From contig NZ_CP077085.1 of the NCBI RefSeq assembly GCF_014268455.2, positions 4,257,001-4,321,000 on the forward strand: DNA of 64,000 nucleotides. Direction: 5' to 3'. Positions within the stretch are counted from its first letter, which is position 1, and each line of letters opens with the position of its first letter. The notes below the pieces were generated by a model. The model did not search any database. It was not told the DNA's origin and was given only the letters and a program-made list of their open reading frames with translations. The translations under genes were made by a program, and so were the position numbers. This DNA comes from Pseudomonas shahriarae (GTDB taxonomy: Bacteria > Pseudomonadota > Gammaproteobacteria > Pseudomonadales > Pseudomonadaceae). Of this stretch, positions 16,734 through 26,645 are shown piece after piece.

Positions 16734-18163
16734 TGGCCGGAGATAAAGGCAGTACCGTCCGCGACCAACTCAGCGCAGTACTGGTTGACCGTATCAACAG
16801 CATCCGCATTGATACGACCGACCAATTCCTCAACGCCCAGGACAGCGCATTTCGGCTTGCAATCGCGCAGATCGACAAGGTCAGGGTCTTTATTGGATCG
16901 CCGGAAAAAATCCTGGGCAATCCTTCCACCAAGCACGGTGAAATTGCCGAACAGGTAGAAGTAGGCATTCGCAACGCCCGCTCCTTGCTTGAGCAGAAAG
17001 GCTTCGTGGCTACCTTCGAAGGCGTGGGTCGCACCGCCCCCGAAGACTACTTACTGGACGGCATCGCCGTTCAATCGAAGTTCATCAACGGCGCAAGCAA
17101 GGGTCTTGATCATGTATTGGAGCACATGGACAAGTACAAGCACTTCGGGCGTAACGGTTCGTACTACCAAATCCCCAAAGACCAGTACGAAACCATCACT
17201 GGCGTGATGAACGGTGACAACGGCCCGCTAAATGACAAGTCGGTCAGGGCCATCCTGGCCAAGGTCAAGGAAATTGAGCAAGCGTCCGGACAGCCGTTTC
17301 AGAACGTGGTTAATCCCAGCATTCAAAATTACGCAGACCCTCAGCAGGGCAAAGTCGTCGAAACCCTGAACAACGAAGAAGCCCAATTAGCCGAACGCAA
17401 CGATCAACGCAAAGAGCAGATCCTCACCGACAACGGACCTTCGTTGGCCGGTGCCGCCCAGGCCGCCGGGATCGCCGGCGCTGTAGGTGGGGCGGTAGGC
17501 CTCACAACTTCGTTGTATGACAAGTATAAGGGCGGTAAAAACGTCTTCAAGGGCGACTTCACCGCCGATGACTGGGCAGACGTCGGCATCGACACAAGCA
17601 AAGCCGCAATCGGGGGCGCAATCGCAGGTGGATCAATCTACCTGATGACCAACTACGCCGACATGGCGGCCCCATTCGCAGGTGCGGTCGTCAGCGCAGC
17701 TAAAGGCGTGGGCACCCTGGTCGCGGACTATAACGCTGGCAAAATCGATTTCGATCAATTCGTCAGCCTGGGCACCGTAGTCTGCGCAGAGTCCGCTATC
17801 GTCGGCATCGCCACCGCCGCAGGCCAGGTACTCATCCCCATTCCCGTCATCGGCGCAGTGGTCGGCTCTGTCGCGGGAAAAATGCTCGCCGAGTTCCTCA
17901 AAAGCCAGTCTGCACATATCCAGGCAGAGATGGATTCGCGTATGAAGGAGTACCTCGGGAAGCTCGATCACCAGTGCCAAGCGGTACTCGAAGAGATAAT
18001 GGGAGAGTTTGATCGTCTGGGCGACCTCATGACAGCTGCGTTCGATATTGAGCTCAATGCAAAGCTGATGCAGAGCAGCGTGGCTTTGGCGCTGTCGCTG
18101 GGTGTTTCTCCTGCGGTACTGATCACCGATCATGATGATCTTGATGCGTTTATGATGGCTTGA
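16733..18163 (+). CDS. Gly/Ala-rich membrane-active protein, second of a pair (476 aa)
   Basis: It is translationally coupled to the previous gene. Residues 1-235 are a soluble helical region with conserved-looking segments (FIGSPEKILGNPSTKHGEIAE, KHFGRNGSYYQIPKDQY). Three Gly/Ala-rich hydrophobic segments follow at about 238-260, 287-325 and 345-385, interrupted by an acidic stretch (DFTADDWADVGIDTSK). The C-terminal ~90 residues are helical. There is no signal peptide. The paired soluble/hydrophobic architecture in both proteins suggests a two-component membrane complex. A strong terminator follows at 18168, so the operon ends here. Confidence 0.72.
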   Translation: MAGDKGSTVRDQLSAVLVDRINSIRIDTTDQFLNAQDSAFRLAIAQIDKVRVFIGSPEKILGNPSTKHGEIAEQVEVGIRNARSLLEQKGFVATFEGVGRTAPEDYLLDGIAVQSKFINGASKGLDHVLEHMDKYKHFGRNGSYYQIPKDQYETITGVMNGDNGPLNDKSVRAILAKVKEIEQASGQPFQNVVNPSIQNYADPQQGKVVETLNNEEAQLAERNDQRKEQILTDNGPSLAGAAQAAGIAGAVGGAVGLTTSLYDKYKGGKNVFKGDFTADDWADVGIDTSKAAIGGAIAGGSIYLMTNYADMAAPFAGAVVSAAKGVGTLVADYNAGKIDFDQFVSLGTVVCAESAIVGIATAAGQVLIPIPVIGAVVGSVAGKMLAEFLKSQSAHIQAEMDSRMKEYLGKLDHQCQAVLEEIMGEFDRLGDLMTAAFDIELNAKLMQSSVALALSLGVSPAVLITDHDDLDAFMMA

Positions 18164-18167
18164 ATGG

Positions 18168-18193
18168 TTGGGGGCGCGTACAACGCGCCCCAA
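18168..18193 (+). terminator. Rho-independent-type terminator of the membrane-active pair
   Basis: The stem TTGGGG(G)CGCG pairs with CGCGCCCCAA around a TACAA loop with one bulged G, starting 5 bases after the stop codon and followed by CTATTT. Confidence 0.75.
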
Positions 18194-18288
18194 CTATTTA
18201 GCCAAGTCGATAGGCTCGCTCTGTAATGACCTATCCTCGCCGTCAACTTTGGGTCGTTTTCAGCCAATCGCGACAGGCAGAAATCGGC

Positions 18289-19899
18289 CGATTCTGTTGA
18301 AAAAGTCGGATTTTCAGATCGCCTGAACTCAGGCACGACCACCACCGGAGAACCTACTCACCACATTGAGTGGTTTTTCGGCCCTTCGGTGACCTTTGCT
18401 GCTCTGTTATTGGGTTAATTTGAGGTTTTTTGCTTGGTGCAGGCGCACCTATCCCGTGACTGGTGGCCCTTGAGATGAAAATTTGGCCAGCCGTCGCAGG
18501 TTCTGCACCGCAGCGGCCAGCGTGAATTCATCCGTCGCACCACTCATGCCACGTAGTCTCAGGCGATCCAATTTCAGGATGCGCTTGAGGTGGGCAAACA
18601 ACATTTCGACTTTTTTACGTTCGTGGCGAGAGCGCTGATATGCCGGCGTTGCTGCAATGCGCCGAGCCACATCGCGAGCGGCTTCATGGACGCTGCGAGC
18701 GATCTTGCGGAACGCGGTGTTCGGGCAGCACTTGGCTTTCATCGGACACGTAGCGCAGTCGGTCTGCCGGGATCGGAAGATAATGGTGTTGGCTTTGGTG
18801 ACGTGTGAACGCTCATTCTTGAAGGCTCGCCATTCGCTGCGCAATGGGTTGCCGGCCGGGCAGCGGTATTCCTCAGCCTCTTCATTCCAGTGGAAATCGT
18901 TGCTCGAAAAACTGTCGTTCTTGCGCTCGGTTTTGTCCCACACCGGCACATGCGGCTCGATGTCTTTTTCCTCCACCATCCAGGCCAGCATCGGCGCTGT
19001 ACCGTAAGCAGTATCGCCAATGAGGCGCTCCGGCTTGATGTCGAACTGCGCTTCGACCCGTTCGATCATCGTCTTGGTGCTCTCGACTTCTGCGGTTCGA
19101 TGAGCCGGTGTGGGTTCCACATCCATGATCACGCCGTGCTCTGTATCGATCAGATAATTCGTGGAGTAAGCGTAGAAAGCTGGGCCTCCTGGAGCAGCGG
19201 TCCAGCGGGCTTGAGGATCCGTCAGCGACAGGCGCTTCGGCAGCGTTTCGGCCAAAGCCTCTTCATCAAGTGCCTCAAGGTACTCACGCACGGCGCGGGT
19301 CCTCAGAACCGGATCGCTCCAGTTGACCGGTTCACCACCCGGTGCGCCGCGCTGCCGACTCGCATCCGCTTTGATAATGCTGGCGTCCACGGCAAAACCT
19401 TCGCCCTTGACCAGACCAGCGTCCATGCAGCGACGCAGCACTTCATTGAACAACCAGCGAAACAGATCACTGTCCCGAAAACGGCCGTGTCGATTTTTGG
19501 AAAAGGTCGAGTGGTTGGGGACTTCATCTTCAAGGCTCAATCGGCAGAACCAGCGATACGCCAGGTTCAAATGGGCCTCTTCGCACAACCGCCGTTCGGA
19601 GCGGATGCCATAGCAGTAGCCGACGATCAGCATGCGGATCATCAGTTCAGGATCAATCGACGGACGCCCAATCGGGCTATAGAAATCGGCGAGGTAATGG
19701 CGCAGGTCGCTCAGATCAAGACACCGATCAATGTTGCGTAGAAGGTGAGTGGCTGGGATGTGATCTTCAAGGTTGAACGAGTAAAACAGTCGCTCCTGCC
19801 CACTCGATAACTGTCCCATCATGTTGCGTGCTTCCCTGCTGGCCAATGCGGAGATTTTGCCGGAGGCCAGCCAGGGGAGCTACTTTTTCAACAGAATCG
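18289..19899 (-). mobile_element. IS1182-family insertion sequence (about 1.61 kb)
   Basis: Perfect 18-bp terminal inverted repeats, CGATTCTGTTGAAAAAGT (18289-18306) and its complement (19882-19899), bracket a single transposase gene on the minus strand. The size suits the family. The outer flanks also resemble each other partially (TTTGGGTCG on both sides, inverted), so the exact outer limit is uncertain by some bases, and I could not identify a target duplication. Confidence 0.82.
18449..19822 (-). CDS. IS1182-family transposase (457 aa)
   Basis: The protein has the N-terminal domain of IS1182 transposases (SFNLEDHIPATHLLRNID, RPSIDPELMIRMLIVGY) and a DDE core: DASIIKADASRQRG, then IGDTAYGTAPM, then RHERKKVEMLFAHLKRILKLDRLRLRG near the C-terminus, with the Glu of the triad in KVEMLFAHLK. 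A Cys cluster (CATCPMKAKCCPN) lies between the second and third catalytic blocks, as is normal in this family. I start at ATG 19822, which has GGGAAG about 8 bases upstream; a TTG at 19846 is less likely. The gene is full length and looks intact. It would catalyse movement of the element. Confidence 0.92.
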   Translation of the reverse strand: MMGQLSSGQERLFYSFNLEDHIPATHLLRNIDRCLDLSDLRHYLADFYSPIGRPSIDPELMIRMLIVGYCYGIRSERRLCEEAHLNLAYRWFCRLSLEDEVPNHSTFSKNRHGRFRDSDLFRWLFNEVLRRCMDAGLVKGEGFAVDASIIKADASRQRGAPGGEPVNWSDPVLRTRAVREYLEALDEEALAETLPKRLSLTDPQARWTAAPGGPAFYAYSTNYLIDTEHGVIMDVEPTPAHRTAEVESTKTMIERVEAQFDIKPERLIGDTAYGTAPMLAWMVEEKDIEPHVPVWDKTERKNDSFSSNDFHWNEEAEEYRCPAGNPLRSEWRAFKNERSHVTKANTIIFRSRQTDCATCPMKAKCCPNTAFRKIARSVHEAARDVARRIAATPAYQRSRHERKKVEMLFAHLKRILKLDRLRLRGMSGATDEFTLAAAVQNLRRLAKFSSQGPPVTG

Positions 19900-20001
19900 A
19901 CCCAAAGCTGACATCCGGCGATGGATGCTCTTGGCCAATAGCCATGATTAAGCAATCAGCGTAATCTTTCGGCCTTCTCGCACAATTTAGGCAAGCGAAA
20001 G

Positions 20002-20253
20002 ATGACGGAACAGCTTTGCGTTGTATTCATTCCGGCGCTTTCGGTGGTTTTGCAAAGCGCCGAAACGAACAAAGGCTTCCCACTTACAGAGTCCGAAGCA
20101 CTCAAAATCCGTGATCAAGCGACATGTGTTGCAGTTCCATTCGAGGTCGCCCTGGATATGGAGAACGAACGTGGTTTCCGGGACATAGTTGCCGAGGACT
20201 GCTGGAATGAATGGCAGCGACTACGGCTCTCGATGAAGAAGTTCCCCCTCTGA
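20002..20253 (+). CDS. Conserved small protein of unknown function (83 aa)
   Basis: Starts MTEQLCVVFIPALSVVLQSAE with GCGAAAG just upstream and ends shortly after WNEWQRLRLSMKKF. The acidic segment IVAEDCWNEW and the LKIRDQATCVAV helix look conserved, and I recall similar small proteins in other pseudomonads, but no function is known to me. There is no membrane segment or signal peptide. It sits between the insertion sequence and the giant NTPase with no close operon partner. Confidence 0.6.
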   Translation: MTEQLCVVFIPALSVVLQSAETNKGFPLTESEALKIRDQATCVAVPFEVALDMENERGFRDIVAEDCWNEWQRLRLSMKKFPL

Positions 20254-20585
20254 GTTGCACCAATACTCAGTCATAAGATGCATTCTTCACCTGCCCATTG
20301 CTGCCGAAATGAGGGGCCGCTCTTGGCCGACTCCAGCCTATGGCGACTGGCCGCCCCCGGCCACGACCTGTCGCTCGAATTTCCTGACTGAACGGCAGGA
20401 ATAGGCTGATGTTAGTCATTCACGCCCCATCTCGTGAATGACCGCTTCGATTGGAGCTGGCCAGGCTTCGTTTCAGAGCAACGCTCAATGACTTAGCCGC
20501 ATTTACCGTCTGTTGCTGGACGCCTCGGGTTATGCTGAAGCTGTTTTCTTGGTATCAGTTGGCGTCAACTACCTAATCCATTCAC
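20254..20585. other. Intergenic region upstream of the giant NTPase, with a perfect 10-bp hairpin
   Basis: GTCATTCACG (20415-20424) and CGTGAATGAC (20433-20442) form a perfect inverted repeat with an 8-base spacer, about 145 bases before the next start. It could be an operator or hairpin. No gene is supported. Confidence 0.45.
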
Positions 20586-23500
20586 ATGGCTCCAAAAATG
20601 TCCAAGAAACCGAATCCATCAACCTCTGTAGCTCCTGCAACTGCGCCGGCGGAAGGTGAACGTCGAGCACTCCGTGGATACATTGGCCAGTACCAGCGGG
20701 CGGGCGCTGCCATTTATGCTGCGCTCGAGCGCGACGAGCTGCTCTGGATCGGCGTCGCAGACCGCAACGCGGGTATTGCCGACGACTTGGTGCTCGGTTT
20801 CGATGGGGTGGTGGTCGGTCACCAGTTCAAGACGTCCAAGTTCCCAGGCACTTTCACTGTTGAGACGCTGTTTACTGGTGCCAACGGCCTGTTGAGGCCC
20901 CTGGTTCATGCTTGGCAGTGCCTGCGCAAGGACAACTCGGGAAGCCGGATCGAGATTCGCCTGGTTGTTAATGACTTTCCGTCGATTACTGACAAGCCAG
21001 GCGATGGCACGCCGCCCCACAGCGCGGCATTTCTTGAGGAACTCCAACAGCATCCAAATCGGCCGCTAGCGGATTGGTACACGCAGGAATGGAGTCGACT
21101 GATCAACCACCTGCGCCGTGAAGCCGGCCTGGACGATGACGACTTCGAATTTTTTTTGCACAGCCTCCGTGTGGTGTGCGGAGCTGCGGCGGACTTCATC
21201 CAGTCGCACAAGTTGAACGCCGAGCAGGCGCGGCAGGCATCCGAGATTGCAAGCGTACTGCCCAAGCTAGTCGCCGATGCCCGCGACAAAGACAGGTGGA
21301 CGCGTGACGAGCTGCTTCGTGAGCTTGGCTGGCGCGATCCCTCCAAGACGCTGCACATCCACCGGTTCCCAGTCGGCGCCTATGTTCAGCGCAACCGTGA
21401 CACTGAGGCCAAGCTGCTAGCCGCGCTGCATGCCGCCGACCAGGGCTACGTCTCACTCATAGGACCGCCTGGCTCCGGGAAGTCCACTCTCCTGCAGGTT
21501 GCGCTGGCCACTGAGGCTAATATCCGGCTCGTTCGCTACTTGGCGTACGTGCCAGGTGCTGCTCAAGGCGTGGGTCGCGGGGAGGCCGACAACTTCCTGA
21601 CTGACGTCGGCACGCAGTTACGCAACAGCGGTTTGGTTGGACTTCGTCTTCGCGACGACTCGCTGCATGAGCGCCGAGAGCAGTTCGGCGTCCTGGTACA
21701 GCAGGCTGGTGAACGCTTCGACCGCGACGGGATCCGAACAATCATCGTCGTCGACGGGCTCGACCATGTGCCTCGCGAAGAGCGGCCGACCAATTCGCTT
21801 CTGGGCGAGCTGCCTCTTCCCGCTGCCATCCCCAACGGGGTTGTGTTCATCCTCGGCACGCAGCGGCTGGATCTCGCGAATCTGAAGCCCGCAGTAAGAG
21901 AGCAAGCGGAGAAAAGCGAGCGACAGGTTCTCATGGGACCTCTCGGCCGCGAGGAGGTCGCCCGGATGGCAGAGGCGCTTGACCTGCCTGCCGAGATTCC
22001 AAGATTGGATCTAAGCAATCTTTCGCATGGCCACCCGCTGGCAACGCGCTACTTAATTCATGCGCTGTTGCACGCGGACGAAGCCGGCCGTAAGCACCTT
22101 CTCAGCGGTGGGATGCCGTTCGACGGCGATATTGAGACCGTGTACACCGCTGCTTGGCGCGAGATCGCAAGCGATGTCGATGCCATGGACGTGCTGGGCT
22201 ACATCGCTCGTGCTGAGGCACCTGTGGACCTGCGGCTGCTGGCCACAATGGTCAAGGAGTCCGCGATTGAACGCGCTCTGATCGTTGCACGGCACCTGCT
22301 CCGTAGTTCATCCCAGGGGTGGAGCGTCTTCCACAACAGCTTTCGACTGTTCGTCATCGCTCAACCTCGAACCCGCCTCGGAAGCGTCGATGCCGAATAC
22401 TCGCAGCGCGTGTACCGCGACCTCGCCCAGTTGGCGAAGAACGCGCCGCCCGAATCGGCGCAGTACTGGCTTGAGTTGCGCTACCGCGCCCGTGCCGGCG
22501 ACGGTGCCGATGTACTTGCGCTGGCGATGCCCGCTCGCTTCAGGCAGCAACTGGCTGACGGGCGTTCTATCGCCGAGATCCACGCCGATATCCGCCTGGC
22601 TCTGCTGGCAGTGCGTGGAACGCACGATGCGACCGCCTTCTCACTGCTGCTGCTGTGTCGTGACGAAGTGGGGCGGCGGGAAACTGCCCTTGAGTACGCC
22701 AACCAGCTTCCGCTGGCGATGCTAGCGGTTGGGGACATTGATGCAGCCCTGGCCTTCGTGCAGTACTTCCCCAGCCAGGGCTACGAGATCGTCGACGCCC
22801 TGTTAGCGCGAGGGGACTTCGAGCGGGCGAAGGAACTGTTTGAAAGCCTCGAGCCACTGTCGCAGCTCCATACGTCCAAGTTCCAGAGCCACGGGCACGA
22901 CCACAACATTACGGAATTCGAGAGGTGGGCAAGGCGCGCCGTCCACTTCCGAGACACCGAGCAGATCCAGATAGCGATTGACCACCTCGCCGCAGAGGGG
23001 CTACGCCAGCCCGAAAAGATGGATCCGCAAACTGTCGCCGCGTTGCAACTGCATCTGAGGAGGGAAGCCGCAGAGGCGATGCTCCTTCAGAAGGTTGGCG
23101 CCGATCCACAAGACCTCTGCAGCAAGCTCGGGGTAGCCAACGAAGACAAACCTTCGGTGATGGTTCACGCAGGTCTTGTGGCCAGTCGGCGTGGCGACGT
23201 TGCGCAAGCGCTTGCCCTGTTTGATGCTGCCGCCGCCCTTCCTGGCTTCGTAGAGGTACCCAACAGCTACCGACGCCGGATGGCACTAATTGCATTCGAA
23301 GCTGACCGTCGTTACCTAGCCGAGGCCCTGTTCGACAAGCTGGTCGCACCGATGATCTCTATGTGCGACGACGAGACGGACCTGGCTGGGCTGGGTAATC
23401 TGGTCGGTGCGGTGATGCATCACGCGAAGCTTTGCACGCTGCTCAATAAGCCGCTGCCAAGCGCGATACCGTCGAAGCACACCTTCCTTCATCCGTTTCA

Positions 23501-26500
23501 GCAGCACGCCTCGACGATAGGCGTGCTTCTAGGTCGCGCCGCCGTCGACAACGCGTCCGTGCCGGCCGGCAGCATCCAGGACGAAGCCCGCATTGCCCTT
23601 GGGTACGTCCTACGTCTGACATCAGAAGGCGGCAGCGAGTCATATCGCATCCAGCAGGCCTTCAAAGCGATCCCCATGCTCGTGCTAGCGCTGCTGAGGC
23701 TCGGCGCCAAGCGCGGCGAGACTGAGTACCGTGCGGTACTTCGGGAAATTGACGCAGCCATTGCCTCATCGACGCTGGGGGGCACTGCGTACCTGCGACG
23801 CAGATTGGCCGTCGATGCGTATAGGGTTGACGGTGACCGGGTGGCGGCCGCCGATCGACTCAACGCACTCGTGGCGGAGCTTCAGGAGAGCACGCCGAGC
23901 GAGCAGATCGACGGGTTGGCCGATCTGGCCATCGCGTTGGCTGCGGTCGGGGACTTAGAGCGGGCCAAACAGTTGCTGGCGACGGTTCCCGAGCAATGCC
24001 TTGGCTACGCGTTGGCCCCCAAGAAAGACCCGCAGTACGCAATCTGGCGAGACATCCTGGTCCTTGCGAACGCCGCTGACCCGGAGAACCGTGTCAAGCG
24101 AGTATCGACCTTAATGCGCCAGGTCGGCGGCATGACCGAAACGGAAGGGTCGTCGGCCGCGCATCGTTTGACCATGTCGCTAATCGAGGAAGCGACGCAG
24201 GTCGGACCTCGCTTCGGCTTCGAGGTGTCAAAGACACTGGCGGATTGGAGTCTGATTGGCTGGCCGAACCGTGTTGACCTGCTCATGACGGGGATGGTGC
24301 GGCGAAGCCCTGAACTCGTCTTGGCTTGCGCGACGGTCTGGTGCGGTCTGTGTCTGCCGTTCTACATGGAACCGTACTACCGGGACCCGCACCACGTCGG
24401 TGACTTCATCGACATCGCCGCCGACGCCGCGGGACCTATACAGATTGAACCGCTCGCGCGGATGTTTTTGGCGGTGATCGAGGTAGCCAGCAGGGCACAC
24501 GAGAGGGTCGGACTGCTCCAGCGCCTTCGCACCGCTGCCGGAAGACATGGGTTTTCATCTGCCGAGCTCGACGCCGCCGTAGCCCGGTGGACGTCAGAAG
24601 CGCCGGAACCTCGACACTCGTATACGCCAAGCAAGTACGACTCGGAGACCACTCTCGAGCAGCTTGAGCGCGCGTTTGAATCGGATGGCGACGAACTGAA
24701 CTACAACGCCCCGTACCGTTTCAGATATCTGGCCGAGACGGCCCCGCTTCATATGGCGCGGAGGATATTTGAGCGCTGGCAGGTCTTGCAGGACGACGCG
24801 CGCTGCCGCTTCCTGATGGTTAAAAGGTTGGCTGCGGCGGGGGAGGTCGATTACGCCAAGAAGCTAATGCAAGGCTACGAGTCAAGCAAGGACCCCTGGA
24901 GTTCCTGGAGCCAGTGGATGGGTGGCGGTAAGTTCTTCTACTTTGAGGCGAAGAAGCTCTTGCAGGGACCATCCACATGCCCAGCCGCCTTCGAGAACAT
25001 TGTCGATTCAGTAACGGCGGGCCAGGAGAACACCCAGTCACTGCTGACAGAGCTGGATTCGATACTTCCGGTAATCAGCGCGACGCCGGATTGGCCGGCC
25101 ATCTGGTCGCTACTTGAGGAGCAGATGGCCTGCACTCGCGAGTTCCAGCTGGGGCGACCCTTCCAGCCGAGCGAGCTACCGCTCAGCGACACGGAACTTT
25201 TGGTGGATCTGCTGCACTTTGCCTATCGGCTGCCCGTTGCAGAAGTTCAGCGACACGCACGCAATTGCACGTTGAGCCTGGCAAGGCAAGCCGGACTCGG
25301 CCAAGCTTTGTTCAAGTCCCTTATGCGGCGACTTATAGCCGGCGAATTAGATGCCCCCTTGCATGCGCTCGGAACTCTGCTGGCTGCTGACAGCGCGGAC
25401 CTTGCCCCCGAGTTGGGCAGCGCCGTGGCTGCGTTGGTCAGTCACCGTGACATTGCGGTGGCAGAGTCAGCCGCGCTCTTGTCGCATCGGTGGAGGCAGG
25501 CTGTCCCCTTGGACGAGATACCACTGCCGCTTTTCTATCGCCTTGAACTCGAGCACCCGCCAGAGGGTGACCAGGCATTCACGGACGAAAGAACTGGTGC
25601 AATGCGCGTCGAGTCGCCGCTTGGCTGGACCGAGATGTTGCGCTCGACGGCACGTCACATCGCGAAGGCGGCAGGCATTGAGGAGATGACAGTCCGCCGA
25701 CGCGCGGCGATGTTCATCCAGGATTGGGGTGGACTTGAGGCATTCGGGCCCTCTGCCACCAAAAGGCTTGAGACTCAGCTTCGCGTGCTCGACATGCAGA
25801 TCACTTACCTGAAGCCCCACGCCTACATTGCCCTTGCCGCACTTCGCCACGTCGCAGGAGAACTGCGGCTGGCCGGCAAATTGAAAGGCAGCGACATGCT
25901 CACGCTTTTGGAACGTTTGGGCTGCCCGCTTCCGCCTCGACCGCTGAAGCTGCCACGAGGGCGGCCCGAGTGGATCCGAATGCCGCTGTTGAACCGAAGT
26001 GCGGGTTGGTCCGAGCGAGAACGGAAATGGATTGACGAAGTCGACGGTGATGTTGCCCCCTTCCCAGCAGACAGCCACGGCCAAGTCGTGGCCGAAGTAT
26101 CCCGCTTCAAGATTCTCAAGCCACGGCTGTCGGAGCACCGTCTCTACCGCTTTAGAGCACCCTCGGCAGCGATTGACAGTGAAGACTTCGACGACTGCTA
26201 TGCCAGGCTGCCCATCGCTGTTTGGCTTGGCCAGTACTTCGCATTTGACAATGATCTGGCGCCAACGCTGGTAAGGAAAGTTGTTTGCTCGGTGGACATG
26301 GGCTTTGACGCAGCGGCCTATTCGTTCGCTTTGTGCCCGAACTGGGTGAAGCGGCTTCGCTGGAGCGCGCATGACGAGGAGCCCAGCGTCTTCCTCGACC
26401 CGAGCGGCGCTGTGGTCGCAAGGCTCTGCTGGTGGCGTGATGCTGGCCCGGTTGATATCGATGCGGAGTCCCTGTGGGGAGAGGGTTGCTACCTCGTCCT

Positions 26501-26645
26501 GACGTCATTAGGCATCGAACAGGTCACCACTGCCCGTGGGAAGCCGGACCTTGACATCAGCGTGTTCGCAAGCAGGCAGATCAAGCAACCGAGCAGCTAC
26601 GGGGAGTCTCTCTTGAAGACGGCGAAGAACGGTTACTCAATCTAA
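20586..26645 (+). CDS. Giant STAND NTPase with N-terminal nuclease-like domain (Avs-like, 2019 aa)
   Basis: The N-terminal domain (~30-210) contains DDLVLGFDGVVVGHQFKTSK, where Asp66/67 and Gln80-x-Lys82 fit the D...(E/Q)-x-K core of Cap4/DUF4297-type PD-(D/E)xK nucleases. The NTPase follows: Walker A GPPGSGKS (293-300), Walker B IIVVDGLDHV (386-395) and FILGTQRLDL as a sensor-like strand. From about 600 to the end the protein is helical with TPR-like units, the usual ligand-recognition part of STAND proteins. This order (effector, NTPase, long sensor) matches Avs-type immune proteins that bind a phage protein and then activate a nuclease. It stands alone and is strongly GC rich. I see no clear ribosome binding site; Met5 (20598) is an alternative start. 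The exact Avs class cannot be decided by eye. Confidence 0.82.
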   Translation: MAPKMSKKPNPSTSVAPATAPAEGERRALRGYIGQYQRAGAAIYAALERDELLWIGVADRNAGIADDLVLGFDGVVVGHQFKTSKFPGTFTVETLFTGANGLLRPLVHAWQCLRKDNSGSRIEIRLVVNDFPSITDKPGDGTPPHSAAFLEELQQHPNRPLADWYTQEWSRLINHLRREAGLDDDDFEFFLHSLRVVCGAAADFIQSHKLNAEQARQASEIASVLPKLVADARDKDRWTRDELLRELGWRDPSKTLHIHRFPVGAYVQRNRDTEAKLLAALHAADQGYVSLIGPPGSGKSTLLQVALATEANIRLVRYLAYVPGAAQGVGRGEADNFLTDVGTQLRNSGLVGLRLRDDSLHERREQFGVLVQQAGERFDRDGIRTIIVVDGLDHVPREERPTNSLLGELPLPAAIPNGVVFILGTQRLDLANLKPAVREQAEKSERQVLMGPLGREEVARMAEALDLPAEIPRLDLSNLSHGHPLATRYLIHALLHADEAGRKHLLSGGMPFDGDIETVYTAAWREIASDVDAMDVLGYIARAEAPVDLRLLATMVKESAIERALIVARHLLRSSSQGWSVFHNSFRLFVIAQPRTRLGSVDAEYSQRVYRDLAQLAKNAPPESAQYWLELRYRARAGDGADVLALAMPARFRQQLADGRSIAEIHADIRLALLAVRGTHDATAFSLLLLCRDEVGRRETALEYANQLPLAMLAVGDIDAALAFVQYFPSQGYEIVDALLARGDFERAKELFESLEPLSQLHTSKFQSHGHDHNITEFERWARRAVHFRDTEQIQIAIDHLAAEGLRQPEKMDPQTVAALQLHLRREAAEAMLLQKVGADPQDLCSKLGVANEDKPSVMVHAGLVASRRGDVAQALALFDAAAALPGFVEVPNSYRRRMALIAFEADRRYLAEALFDKLVAPMISMCDDETDLAGLGNLVGAVMHHAKLCTLLNKPLPSAIPSKHTFLHPFQQHASTIGVLLGRAAVDNASVPAGSIQDEARIALGYVLRLTSEGGSESYRIQQAFKAIPMLVLALLRLGAKRGETEYRAVLREIDAAIASSTLGGTAYLRRRLAVDAYRVDGDRVAAADRLNALVAELQESTPSEQIDGLADLAIALAAVGDLERAKQLLATVPEQCLGYALAPKKDPQYAIWRDILVLANAADPENRVKRVSTLMRQVGGMTETEGSSAAHRLTMSLIEEATQVGPRFGFEVSKTLADWSLIGWPNRVDLLMTGMVRRSPELVLACATVWCGLCLPFYMEPYYRDPHHVGDFIDIAADAAGPIQIEPLARMFLAVIEVASRAHERVGLLQRLRTAAGRHGFSSAELDAAVARWTSEAPEPRHSYTPSKYDSETTLEQLERAFESDGDELNYNAPYRFRYLAETAPLHMARRIFERWQVLQDDARCRFLMVKRLAAAGEVDYAKKLMQGYESSKDPWSSWSQWMGGGKFFYFEAKKLLQGPSTCPAAFENIVDSVTAGQENTQSLLTELDSILPVISATPDWPAIWSLLEEQMACTREFQLGRPFQPSELPLSDTELLVDLLHFAYRLPVAEVQRHARNCTLSLARQAGLGQALFKSLMRRLIAGELDAPLHALGTLLAADSADLAPELGSAVAALVSHRDIAVAESAALLSHRWRQAVPLDEIPLPLFYRLELEHPPEGDQAFTDERTGAMRVESPLGWTEMLRSTARHIAKAAGIEEMTVRRRAAMFIQDWGGLEAFGPSATKRLETQLRVLDMQITYLKPHAYIALAALRHVAGELRLAGKLKGSDMLTLLERLGCPLPPRPLKLPRGRPEWIRMPLLNRSAGWSERERKWIDEVDGDVAPFPADSHGQVVAEVSRFKILKPRLSEHRLYRFRAPSAAIDSEDFDDCYARLPIAVWLGQYFAFDNDLAPTLVRKVVCSVDMGFDAAAYSFALCPNWVKRLRWSAHDEEPSVFLDPSGAVVARLCWWRDAGPVDIDAESLWGEGCYLVLTSLGIEQVTTARGKPDLDISVFASRQIKQPSSYGESLLKTAKNGYSI

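Noticed and set aside
18590..19741. Plus-strand frames opposite the transposase, up to 283 codons
   Set aside because: Antisense of a well-recognised IS1182 transposase; no start signals.
25467..26372. 301-codon minus-strand frame inside the giant NTPase gene
   Set aside because: GC-rich third positions of the sense gene keep the antisense frame open; no domain or ribosome binding site.
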